A stretch of 64,000 nucleotides of DNA. It comes from Myotis daubentonii. Lineage: Eukaryota; Chordata; Mammalia; Chiroptera; Vespertilionidae. The notes beneath the pieces were generated by a model, which did not search any database, was not told where the DNA came from, and worked only from the letters and a program-made list of their open reading frames with translations. The DNA lies in NCBI RefSeq assembly GCF_963259705.1, contig NC_081842.1, positions 87,970,433-88,034,432 of the forward strand, in the 5' to 3' direction. Below are positions 45,758 through 55,689 of the stretch, piece by piece. Made by a program: the position numbers and the translations under genes. Within the stretch, counting starts at the first letter, position 1. Every line of letters begins with the position of its first letter.

Positions 45758-45975
45758 CCCTAGCCGGTTTGGCTCGGTGGATGGAGTGTCGACCTGCGGA
45801 CTCAGGGGTCCCAGGTTTGATTCCGGTCGGGGGCATGTGCCTTGGTTGCAGGCACATCCCCAGTAGGGAGCGTGCAGGAGGCGGCTGATTAATGTTTCTC
45901 TCTCATCGATGTTTCTGGCTCTCTGGCCCTCTCCTTTCCTCTCTGTAAAAATTCAATAAAATATATTTTAAAAAA
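45758..45975 (+). mobile_element. Ves SINE
   Basis: Full length. A 19-bp duplication (45739-45757, 45976-45994; AATAATTATATAGTGGCTA) differs at one base. Confidence 0.95.
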
Positions 45976-46154
45976 AATAATTATACAGTGGCTACTATAA
46001 GTTAGCCATTTGGTTACAAACAAGAGATTCAGTTTTGGTTTCTAGGGATTGTAGTTCATTACTTAACTAGGAAATAGACTTAAGAGTAATAGTTCACTTA
46101 ACTGGGTGCATCATTAACTGAAATATCGAGTCCCATTCAGTTATTACCAAGAAT

Positions 46155-46160
46155 TTTAAT
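46155..46160 (-). terminator. candidate polyadenylation signal ATTAAA
   Basis: ATTAAA on the minus strand about 100 bases after the stop of the 711-codon gene. It is the commonest variant of AATAAA, and no AATAAA is closer. Weak evidence alone. Confidence 0.35.
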
Positions 46161-46257
46161 AAACATGATAAGAAATCAAACTCTAGTCTCAAAGAACTAA
46201 AGGTCAATTGCTTTCAAAGACACAAAACATTAATTTAATCAAGATTTCTCTCATTTA

Positions 46258-48393
46258 CTATGCCTGGAAAATTTTGAACAGTATCTTTGACCCCGTTGGC
46301 TCTTTCACTATGGTGCTGTTCCTTATAGGATTTGTGTTGGGAGATGGTGAGTGACTTTGTTGTGTTTTTCCAGAAAGTAGCTGGTAATTTTTGCTACATA
46401 TAAACTCAAGCCAGGAGACCCCTGGAGGCAAACGGTGGTAACTAACTAACCTAGTGAACATACAACCTGAGGGGGTAGATGTCCTCGACTCGTCGTAAGG
46501 AAAGGATAAGGAGGGCGCAATCAAAGAGGAAGAGGAGGAAGAAGATGAAGAAGAGGATGAAGAGAAAGATAGGGAGGAGGAAGAGGATGGGAGCCTAGTC
46601 TGTGGCTGAGAATTACTTTTCTTAACATAAAGCAACCAGTCAATAGCCTGGGGCTGTTGGCTTACAACTTTGTTTTCAGAGACTACTGTCAGTCCATGGA
46701 TGTTATCAGTTTTAGTAGGAAAAAACTCTGCTATCTTCTCCATTTTTTCAAGGTTGTCTTCAAGGGCTTCATCGGATTGATTTTTTTTCACAGGGAATAG
46801 GAGACAAGATGAGAAAGAAGTCTCTGGTATTGAAAGAATAAAAACTAATTTCACCTCTATTTTCCCCTCAGAACTGGGCTCCAGTGTCGGTATGACAGAT
46901 AGCATTGCACCACGAGGATCTTTTTTTCCTGTAAGATGATTGCAATGAGTTTTTATGCAGGAAGCACAAGCTAAACACACCACATAATTTGATGAAAGGC
47001 GGGGACCAGGATGAGGATTTGGCCTTCCCCTCATTCTTCGAAAGATAATTTGCCTACTGAGATCCCTTTGGATTCTGGTCTTAGAGAGAGAACTGATAAT
47101 TTTACTTACAACATTATTAGGGACAGTCCCACCTTTAACAATGCAAGGATAAATATAATCTAAAGTCCATGGAATTTCTTTATTTGAATATTTCTTTGAG
47201 TAAAGATCAAAGTTGTTTTTGCTCTGGATTCTGGAGCCCCATGTTGTAGCAGCCGTGTTCCTGATGCAGTATTTGGATCTCGATAATGATTGACCTGAGA
47301 TACTTGGTTTGATATGGGGTAAAGACACATCTGTGACTCTGTGTTTGTCATTTGGTGAAGTGGTGTCTTGAAACTTGGAGTCACTAACTGGTGAACCCAG
47401 GGTCCTGGAGGTATGATCCAGTGTAAGCACTGTTAGGGATTTGGGCTGGAACAATGGCACACTCTGAGTCTGGTGGACAGAATGTGGTAAAGGTGATTTC
47501 CTTGGTTTTGAGTTAGACAATGGTAAGCTCAGAACACAAGAATTAGGGCTCAATACAGGTGGTGTCTGAGGTTTGGAATCAGGTAAAGGTGAGCTAAAAG
47601 CCATTTGATTAGGCTGCAATGAAGGTGATAACGGAAGCAAGTCATTTCTTTGAGGTGTAGAGGTAAGTGATAGTGAGCTCAAAGATCTTTGTTGGTTATC
47701 TAATGAAGACATACAAAGGTTGTCCGATGAAGATAATTTCTGAGGCTTGGACTGAGGTAATGTTGAGCTAAGGGCTTTTTTATTAGATTGCAAAGATGAT
47801 GGTGTCCAGAGGATGTCTTGGGAAGATGTTTCTTGATATTTGAAGGGGAATAATGATGAACTTGCGACTCTTTTATTAAACTTCAGTGCAGGTGATGTCC
47901 AGCAAAGATCTAAGGAAGTTGCATTCTGAGGTCTGGGGAGGGATAATTGTGAGCTCAAAGTTGTTTGATTGGGTTCCAGGGATGATGATGATGATGCCTT
48001 GTTGAAGTCAAGTGAAGAGGTCTGAAGTTTGGGGAGGGGTAAAGGTGATCTCAGAGTTCTCCAATTAGACTGCAATGAAGTTCTCTGGTGGAGGCCTACT
48101 GAGGGTGGATCCTGATGTTTGGACTGGGGTACTGGTGATTTCAGAGCTCGGTTACAGAAGCCCTGTGAAATTGTGTCCTGAGGCTTGGCAAAAGATCTCT
48201 GCATCTTCTCGTTAGAGCTTAATGGAGGTGCTGCAAGGTAATTATTATCAGATTGTGCTATAACCACAGATTGATTATTGGGTTGATTTAGATTTTCTCC
48301 TATGTACTGATGTGTTAATGAGTTGGTTGAGGCCAGTTGGTAAGAGTGTTCTAAAGCTGCAAAGTGTTGATCATAATATGTCAGTGGCACCAT
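46258..48393 (-). CDS. single-exon Ser/Pro-rich protein, possibly casein kinase 2 alpha'-interacting protein (CSNKA2IP/CKT2)
   Basis: An uninterrupted 711-codon frame, far longer than chance allows in AT-rich DNA. The ATG at 48393 sits in a good context (ACAAAATGG). Residues about 1-60 are Tyr/Gln/Asn-rich. About 80-370 are degenerate 30-35-residue repeats of the form SLQSNxxALSSxLPxSKPQ. About 440-600 form a more complex region with a cysteine cluster (CLACASCIKTHC, about 470-482). About 600-622 is poly-Ser, followed by a conserved-looking tail (LPPGVSWLEFICSKNY). There is no signal peptide or membrane segment, so it is probably nuclear or cytoplasmic. An intact, lone, intronless, fast-evolving frame suggests a testis-expressed gene. 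CSNKA2IP fits in length, composition and gene-poor setting, but I cannot confirm homology. A 5' non-coding exon may exist upstream. Confidence 0.8.
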   Translation of the reverse strand: MVPLTYYDQHFAALEHSYQLASTNSLTHQYIGENLNQPNNQSVVIAQSDNNYLAAPPLSSNEKMQRSFAKPQDTISQGFCNRALKSPVPQSKHQDPPSVGLHQRTSLQSNWRTLRSPLPLPKLQTSSLDFNKASSSSSLEPNQTTLSSQLSLPRPQNATSLDLCWTSPALKFNKRVASSSLFPFKYQETSSQDILWTPSSLQSNKKALSSTLPQSKPQKLSSSDNLCMSSLDNQQRSLSSLSLTSTPQRNDLLPLSPSLQPNQMAFSSPLPDSKPQTPPVLSPNSCVLSLPLSNSKPRKSPLPHSVHQTQSVPLFQPKSLTVLTLDHTSRTLGSPVSDSKFQDTTSPNDKHRVTDVSLPHIKPSISGQSLSRSKYCIRNTAATTWGSRIQSKNNFDLYSKKYSNKEIPWTLDYIYPCIVKGGTVPNNVVSKIISSLSKTRIQRDLSRQIIFRRMRGRPNPHPGPRLSSNYVVCLACASCIKTHCNHLTGKKDPRGAMLSVIPTLEPSSEGKIEVKLVFILSIPETSFSSCLLFPVKKNQSDEALEDNLEKMEKIAEFFPTKTDNIHGLTVVSENKVVSQQPQAIDWLLYVKKSNSQPQTRLPSSSSSLSFSSSSSSSSSSSSSLIAPSLSFPYDESRTSTPSGCMFTRLVSYHRLPPGVSWLEFICSKNYQLLSGKTQQSHSPSPNTNPIRNSTIVKEPTGSKILFKIFQA

Positions 48394-50279
48394 TTTGTGA
48401 CAGTGGTAGGTCTTTTTGAAAGCAGTTGGTCTGTAGGGATGTTTTAGTAACTGGTAGAGACTTTTAGCTGGATTCCATGGACAATAGATACTTTAAATAA
48501 AGTCTTTGATAGTTTCTAACTTCTATCTTTTAAGCTCTCTGTTAATTCCCAAATATTGTTGTGTTTCAAAATTGACTTGTAGATGTGGTTTGGGGAAAAA
48601 AAAAGTCACAATTTGAAATTTTTCCTGTCTTCTTTGTAGTTTCCTAGAGGTTTTCTTTCTGTCTTCTTTTTATTTTCCTAGATTTTTATTTTTCTCTTGA
48701 GGAAATAACTCCTGTTAGAAAAAATAGTAAAGAGGATTCAGAAGTGCTCCTGAGAGGGATATTAATTTTCTCAAACAATTTGTTATAGTGACCAGAGGCC
48801 AGGCTTTATGTTAACTTTCAGTCACTTACTCTATGTGTAACTTTTGAATTAAGCTTTCTAAAGCCAGTTGCCCATCTGTAAAATAAATAAATATAATATT
48901 TAATTTATTGGGCTTAATACTAATTAAGATTATACATATATATATAACATGTAACAGCGCCCAGGATATAAGATGCCCAATAAAAAGTAATAGCTATTTC
49001 TCATACTCTTTAATAATTGCTTGAGTAATAAAAAAAAATACATGCGATAAGTTTTTTACATAAAATAAGAGAATCTTAAAGAAAAGTGAAATGAAAGTTC
49101 TTCTGAAATGTTGGTTTTCCATTTAAATATCAATTTTCCATCATTATCATCTGTTTTATCAAACAAAAAAAACTAAGATTAATTACAATAGACCCTGGTA
49201 TTAGCCAATTAAATTATTGGATTTAAGAGCCCTAAAGAATGAAAACTATCAGAATTTGCTTTCATGAATTTTTTCTACACTTCCATGACTTACCAACCCA
49301 ATTTCTGATGGACAAATTTATTCCTCGTATGTGCTAACTTATCCAAATAATTTATTATCACTTATATTACTGCTAGAATATTTTATTTATATCAATGTGT
49401 GCTTTTACATATTTAACCTTTTTTACATTTTAAAATTCATTTTACTGGTATCTCAATTCACTTGTTTTTAAGTCTTGAGTCATACTTTGTGGAATTCTCC
49501 AAGTACCGACAATATTATTTATACACTAATGACTTTCTAATCCATAGTCTCTAGTCCCGGTTTTCTTTTTAGCTTAAAAATTATATTTCCAATTAATCAT
49601 CAGACTTTCCTATCCGATGTCCCAAAGAAAATTCAAACACAACACATTCAATAAAGTTATTTTCCCCTCTAGAGAAATTTTCTTTTTCTTTACCTTTTAT
49701 CTCAGTTCCTAAAACTTAGTCATCTAATTCAGAATCTTTGAAATTATCCTGGACAGCTTAATCTTCCAAAACCATTTAGATACCAGAGCCTGTAGCTTTT
49801 ACCTCTTCCATATCATAATCTACCTTTTTCTATCCAATTATACTTTTTCAGTGTATATTATAGGCATATCTCATCTAGATTAATATATTAGAGTATTAAC
49901 CTATATTATCTTTTCCTCAGACTCTCACTTACTCTCTTCCTTCTCTTATCCCAGAAATTCAAGAGTAAACTCTTGCTGGTAAGATACAGCCTCTGCTCGC
50001 TCAGGGATTTCCTTTGTTTTGCTTATTTCGGTAGGAGTTATAAGCACTGAAGTTATTGTGATTGCTGGATTTTATGTGATGTGATTTGATATCTAATGCT
50101 TTAAAGAGGGAAGTGACCATCAGAGCCCATTGTATGCTGTGTGGCACCTTAACTACCTTCTAAATGATAAGATGGAATAACTCCATGACTTTGAGATATG
50201 AAAAGATTTCATAAACAAATTATAAAAAACAATAACCATTAAAAATGGATCATTTAAAATCAAGAACTCCCAATCGTCA
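48394..50279. other. AT-rich intergenic DNA upstream of the gene
   Basis: Probable 5'UTR/promoter immediately upstream of 48393, but no TATA box, CpG island or clear splice acceptor is evident. The rest is unassigned. Confidence 0.45.
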
Positions 50280-51250
50280 AAAGGTACCATTATTTAGAAA
50301 AACTAAAGGCAAATAAAAATGTGAAATAATATTTATAATACATATATCCAAAAAGAGACTCATATCCATGGTAACCTTTGCATGGCACTGAGAAAAAAGA
50401 CAACAGTGTAATTAGGATAATGGGAAAAACACTTGAACAAGCACTTCAGAAGTGAGGATATCCAAATACTAATATGTATATGAAAAAAGAAAGATTATCC
50501 TCATTGCAAACCATTGAAGTGCATATTTGAACCAGAGAGATACTACTACACATTATCAGAGTGTGACTAAATAAAACTAAAACTGACAAAGGCAAGAATT
50601 GTGATTATGGAGATTAACTAGTATATTATATTGCATACAGACATAAAATTGTTTTATACAATTCTGATGTAAAAATCTGACAAAATAGTTCAAAATTAAA
50701 AGAAAAATAATCAAGTATTATGACTTTTTCTATATGCAAAATCCTAAATAAAGTAAAATATTTAATTTAATATTACAGTGAAATAATAAACTGTCACCAA
50801 TTTGATCATATTCAAGCAATGTAATGATTAATTATTAAGAAATTATAATTTATGTGCATAGCTTACAAATACATTTTAGTGATTGCTCAAAAATCATTTT
50901 ATAATATCCAACCACTATGTCTCATAAAATTCAATAAAGTACTAAAAAAACACTATTTAATGAAAACAAACATGAATCTAAAAGCAAAATAAAATCATTC
51001 AGTTGATATTGAAATATGAGCTATTCTCATTATAAATTGATAATAGACAAGCATATCCACTATCAGTAATACAATTTAACAGTGCTTAGAAATATTTGGC
51101 CAATTCTTTAAAGAAAAAATAAAGGGAAAATGCATAACTATTGAAAAATTAATTTAGAATACAGAAGACTAAAATATCAGTGATATAATTCATAAAGTTC
51201 AGTGAAGTCACACTTTACTAAGTCACTATATATGTATCAAAAAATTCCTA
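50280..51250 (+). mobile_element. old, rearranged L1 fragments
   Basis: A C-terminal ORF2 stretch (CAAGCACTTCAGAAGTGAGG then ATATCCAAATACTAATATGT; 50440-50620) lies before a reverse-transcriptase-region stretch (AAGCATATCCACTATCAGTA; about 50990-51110). The order is scrambled relative to L1. Dead copies. Confidence 0.55.
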
Positions 51251-51415
51251 CCCTAGCCAGTTTGGTTCAGTGGCTAGAACGTCGGCCTGAGGACTGAAGG
51301 GTCCTAGGTTCAATTCCAATGTGTAGGAGGCAGCCGATCAATGATTCCCTCTTATCATTGATGTTTCTATCTCTCTCTCCCTCTCCCTTTCTCTCTGAAA
51401 TCAATAAAAATATTT
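51251..51415 (+). mobile_element. Ves SINE with internal deletion
   Basis: Head CCCTAGCCAGTTTGGTTCAG. The segment from the B box to AGGAGGCAGC is shortened by about 50 bp. Flanks AAAATTCCT and AAAATTTCCT look like a target duplication. Confidence 0.88.
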
Positions 51416-52491
51416 TTTAAAATTTCCTAAATATCAACATTTAACAAGATATATGACTATAAATGCTCTATAAAAAAATGTTAAAAATTCAATAAAAACA
51501 CAAACACTTTATTAGAAAAATGAGCAACTAATTAAAAATTTTACAGAAAAACAATACAAATGCCTAGTTACCAAAGAAATAAAATAGTTTGCTATGTCTG
51601 CTTCTTTTATAACTTTAATTGACCTTTTCAATTCACAGTTGCTCATTCCTCCTACATTCTAATTACTTCTTAACACATATTTCTAATAAATAGAAAAATT
51701 ATAATTGGGAATTGCAATAACTTTTCCACTAATGGATAGAAATAAGCTGAAAATTAGTAATGGTGTATAATATTTAAAAAATACTATCAACTAATTTGAC
51801 CTAATTGATATTCACAGAACACTTCACTCTAACACATTCTTTTCAAGTATACATGGAATATTCACTGAAATATTATAGACCATACACTAGGTCTCAATAA
51901 ATTTAAATGGGTTCAAATCATACATAGGATGTCCTTGAATTTGTCAATGAAATTAAATTATAAAATCAATAACAGAAATAACTATAAAAAATAACCAAAT
52001 TAAATTAAATAATATACTTCTAAATAACCAATGAATCAAATTAGGAGAAAATTAGAAATTCTGATGCAATAAATGAAAATACATGTATAAAAATGTGTGG
52101 GATCCTGCCAAAGCAAAATTTAGAAAGAGAGAATATTTGTAGAAATAAATGACAATATTAAAAATAAATAAGTTCTCAAATCAATGACATTAGCTTCTCT
52201 TCAATCAAATAGAAAAAGGATAGTATACTAAACCAAAATTAAGTAGTAGAAAGAAAAAAAATACAGCTTGGAACAGAAATCAATAAGATAAAAATCAGAA
52301 AAACAACTATACCAAAAGCTGGTTCTTAGAGATCAATGAAATTGAAAACATTTAGTCAGATATATTAGGAAAAAAGAAGACATAAATTACAAATGTCAGA
52401 AAGGAGATGGCTGACATTACTACAGAATTTACCAATATTAAAAATTATAATAAAATAATATTGTGGATATTATTATGCCAATATGTTAGAC

Positions 52492-52631
52492 CACTGGTCG
52501 GCAAACTGCGGCTCGCGAGCCACATGCGGCTCTTTGGCCCCTTGAGTGTGGCTCTTCCACAAAATACCACGTGCAGGCGTGCACGGACAGTGCGATTGAA
52601 ACTTTGTGGCCCATGCGCAGAAGTCAGTAGA
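52492..52631 (+). mobile_element. non-autonomous hAT transposon, one end missing
   Basis: CACTGGTCGGCAAACTGCGG at the left, then GGCTCTTTGGCCCCTTGAGT. It shares the GTGGCTCTTCCACAAAATAC block with 37595-37791 (there inverted). No matching right inverted repeat. Confidence 0.75.
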
Positions 52632-52811
52632 CAACCCAAATGAAAAGGACAATACTATTTGAAAGACACAAACTGCCAAAGTTTACTCAGGAATAAATAG
52701 AAAACCCGAAGATCCCTATATCTATTAAATAATTTGAATTTGAGTTAAAAACCTTCCCATAAAAAAAAAAAACACCAAAAACAAACAAACAAAAGACTAA
52801 GAAGGTTAACC

Positions 52812-53323
52812 TGAAACGCGGGCAGATAGGGCAGGGTCCAGTGGAAAACCAAAGCAGGTGGAACTTAGGCAGAGGCAGATGCCGTTTGAGCAGCCTAACC
52901 ACAGGAACCAACCAAGCAGAAATAATAAAATATTTCTGGACTCTAAGCGGGAGGCCTGGGAAAACAAGGGAGGGCCTGCAACAATAAGGTGGACTGACAC
53001 ATAGAAACAGAACATGTTCAGCACAGGGACAGAGAAAGAACACAAACAGGGAAAGTTCAGGTCCGTTGCTGGGCAAGAACAACTGAGGGAATCAATCAGG
53101 TGACAACACGGATAGAGACAGAAGCAGGCTTGTAGCAAATATATACCCGTGGACTAGAAGGCTTCACTGGGCAGCCCATTATTGGGGTCCCTTCCCTGTG
53201 AGGGGAGTCTGAATCTGCTTATAATAAATTTCCCACACTTGTGCTTGAATCTTCTGGTCCGTGGAGTTCATTCTTTGGCATTGAGAGACATGACCCTGGG
53301 AATAACCCTGGACTCACCTTTCA
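52812..53323 (+). mobile_element. probable solo LTR inserted in old L1
   Basis: A 512-bp block with TGAAA…TTTCA ends lies between adjacent pieces of L1 ORF2. An AATAAA at 53223-53228 and U5-like sequence follow. No clean target duplication was found. The class is not determined. Confidence 0.45.
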
Positions 53324-53694
53324 GGTTATCACCACCAGACTCTGGCAGCTTCACTGGTGCATTCTACCAAACTTTCAAGAAATAAATAATATCAATTCCA
53401 CACACAATTTTCTTGCAGAAAATTAAAATGGAAGAATTTCTTCCTAACTCATCCTATGAATCAAGCATTATACATTGATAACAAAATGAAACGAAAACAT
53501 TAAAAGATTATAAAAAACTATAGACCAACATTCCTCATAACTTCCAAAGTTTTAGCCAGTTAAATCCAATAATATATAAAAAGGATAATTAAATGCATTT
53601 TCCCAAATCAATAAACCTAATCTTATGAGAAAACATCAAACAAGCCCAAAATGAATAAAATGCTACAAAATATTTCACCAGTATTCTTTTTTTA

Positions 53695-54404
53695 TCTTCA
53701 CCCTGAGAATATATATTTTTAAATTTTTATTGTTGACAGTATTTTATAAATCCTCTTTTATTTTAATATATTTTATTGATTTTTTACAGAGAGGAAGGGA
53801 GAGGGATAGAGAGTTAGAAACATCGATGAGATGAGAGAGAAGCATCAATCAGCTGCCTCCTGCACACCCGCTACTGGGGATGTGCCTGCAACCAAGGTGC
53901 ATGCCCTTGACCGGGATCGAACCCGGGACTCTTCAGTCCCCAGGCCGATGCTCTATTCAGTGAGCCAAACCGGCTAGGGCTATATATCATCTTTTTTTCC
54001 TCCATTGCCCCTTCTAGACCGCCCACACCCCGAGCCTCAGACCTTCACTACCCTATTGTCTGTGACCATGGTTATGTATATACACATACAAATTTTTTGG
54101 TTGATCTCTTCACACTCACCCACCCACCCCCACCTTCCCTCTGAGGTTTGACAAGAGGGTATGTTTTTATTGAGTTTGAGATGACAAGAAGAGATAGAGA
54201 GTGAGAGGGAGAAACATCAATATACAAGAGAGAAACATTGATCGGTTGCCTCCCCTACGTGCCCAAACAGGATCAAACCTGCAATCTGGGTATGTGTCCT
54301 GACCAGGGATCTAACCACAGCCTAGGTATGTGCCCTGACTGGGACTCGACCCACAACTCTTTGGTGCATGGGACAACACTCTAACCAACTGAGACCAGCC
54401 AGAG
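53695..54404 (-). mobile_element. older SINE split by an L1 3' fragment
   Basis: The SINE head and body lie at 54165-54404 (GACTCGACCCACAACTCTTT) and its tail at 53695-53735 (ATCTTCACCCTGAGAATATA). Between them is an antisense L1 3'UTR piece (about 53736-54160, GGTTGATCTCTTCACACTCA), itself holding a Ves. Confidence 0.65.
53757..53981 (-). mobile_element. Ves SINE
   Basis: Full length, antisense; innermost of the nest. It contains a small ATGAG duplication (CGATGAGATGAGAGAG). Confidence 0.93.
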
Positions 54405-54507
54405 TCACCAGTACTCTTTAAAGGTGTCAAAATCATGAAAAACAAGAAAAGTCAGAGAAACTGTCACAAATTGGAGAAATCTAAACATAATGACTAAAGG
54501 CAATGTG

Positions 54508-54819
54508 GGTGCAGGCCAGGCCGAGGGACCCTACAAATGCATGATCGGGGCGGCAGGAAGGGATAGGGGAGGTTGGCCAGCCGGGGAGGGACTGTGGGAG
54601 GGCTCCAGGGCATGTCCAGCCCATCTTGTTCAGTCCTGATAGGCTGGACCCCAGCAGCAAGCTAATCTACCAGTCGAGCGTCTGCCCCCTGGTGGTCAGT
54701 GCACATTATAGTGAGTGGTTGAGCAGCCTTAGCATATCATTAGCTTATTATGCTTTGATTGGTTGAATGGCTGACTGGTCGACCAGACACTTAGCATATT
54801 AGGCTTTTATTATATAGGA
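54508..54819 (-). mobile_element. Helitron, 3'-truncated, with one CTCF-like motif
   Basis: The right end is ...AGGCTTTTATTATATAGGA|T. The left begins TGCAGGCCAGGCCGAGGGAC without hairpin or CTAG. The sequence matches 60904-61325. CTGCCCCCTGGTGG at 54682-54695. Confidence 0.8.
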
Positions 54820-55337
54820 TAATTATAATAATTATAAAGTTAATCATAAGAACCATTAATTTATTCAACATAAAAACTACGCTGAAAAAGTTTTGAGGAT
54901 CCTTCTATGTTACTCTCAAGAGAAACATGTGTGTTATCAAATCAAGAATGCTTCACTTTTGTAGTCATGGTTTTGTGGAATATGTGAACTGCTTTGTCAG
55001 ATGGGAAGTCCAGTAAGGCTTCAGATACAAAATAACATATGAATTGGATTTTTGAATGATCATTGCACCATTGAAAATCGAGGAAAGGTCATCTTATGAA
55101 AAGGCACAAAAGAATAAAATAACCTAAAACATTTAGGAACAGTGAGAAATTCATTGTGGTGGTCATGGGATACTGGAGCAGTAGGGGCAGGTGATTACCC
55201 TTGGAACGATGAGGTTGGACACAGATGCAGAAGGGCCTTTTTGTTCTTAGAAACATACTTTATCCTGGTGGTAACTTATGAGCAGAGGAGACAGTCAGCT
55301 AGGGAAGTGAGATGTTCAGATGAATGTGAAAATTCAG
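54820..55337. other. spacer, nothing recognised
   Basis: No gene-like frame beyond a short one of no coding character. Confidence 0.45.
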
Positions 55338-55500
55338 CCCACCTGGCTGGTGTTCTCAGTGGTTAGAACATTGACCCGCACACCGAAGGGTCACGGGTTT
55401 GATTCCCAGTCAAGGGCACATAACTGGGTTGCAGGTTCAATCCTGTGGCTCAGGTCAGGACACATGTGGGAGGCAACCAATTGATTTGTCTCCCACATCA

Positions 55501-55565
<65 letters not shown>

Positions 55566-55671
55566 ACTGGCACACACTTTCTCTCCTCCCCCTCCTTCCC
55601 TCCCTTCCACTTTCTCTAAAAATCAATGGAAAAAATTCCTCTGGTGAGGATTCACAACAACAACAACAAAA
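55338..55671 (+). mobile_element. Ves-related SINE with (CT)n expansion
   Basis: Exact 18-bp duplication ATGAATGTGAAAATTCAG at 55320-55337 and 55672-55689. The pyrimidine part has expanded to about 60 bp of CT (55503-55565). Tail with (CAA)n. Confidence 0.95.
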
Positions 55672-55689
55672 ATGAATGTGAAAATTCAG

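Larger units (their letters stand above)
51780..53530 (+). mobile_element. old L1 ORF2 fragment (sense), interrupted
   Basis: AACACATTCTTTTCAAGTAT then ACATGGAATATTC (endonuclease region), GCTGGTTCTTAGAGATCAAT, AAAGACACAAACTGCCAAAG and CTTCACTGGTGCATTCTACC (start of reverse transcriptase) appear in ORF2 order. Split by a hAT element (52492) and an LTR-like block (52812). Confidence 0.7.
53531..54507 (+). mobile_element. old L1 3'UTR carrying a three-level nested insertion
   Basis: AAACATCAAACAAGCCCAAA … TCACCAGTATTCTT breaks at 53694 and resumes at 54405 with TCACCAGTACTCTTTAAAGG, so these repeats are the target duplication of the outer SINE. The L1 part continues to about 54507. Confidence 0.6.

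Noticed and set aside
52687..53138. 131- and 110-codon frames on the minus strand
   Set aside because: They lie in an LTR-like block, with leucine/phenylalanine-rich random composition and no start context or homology.
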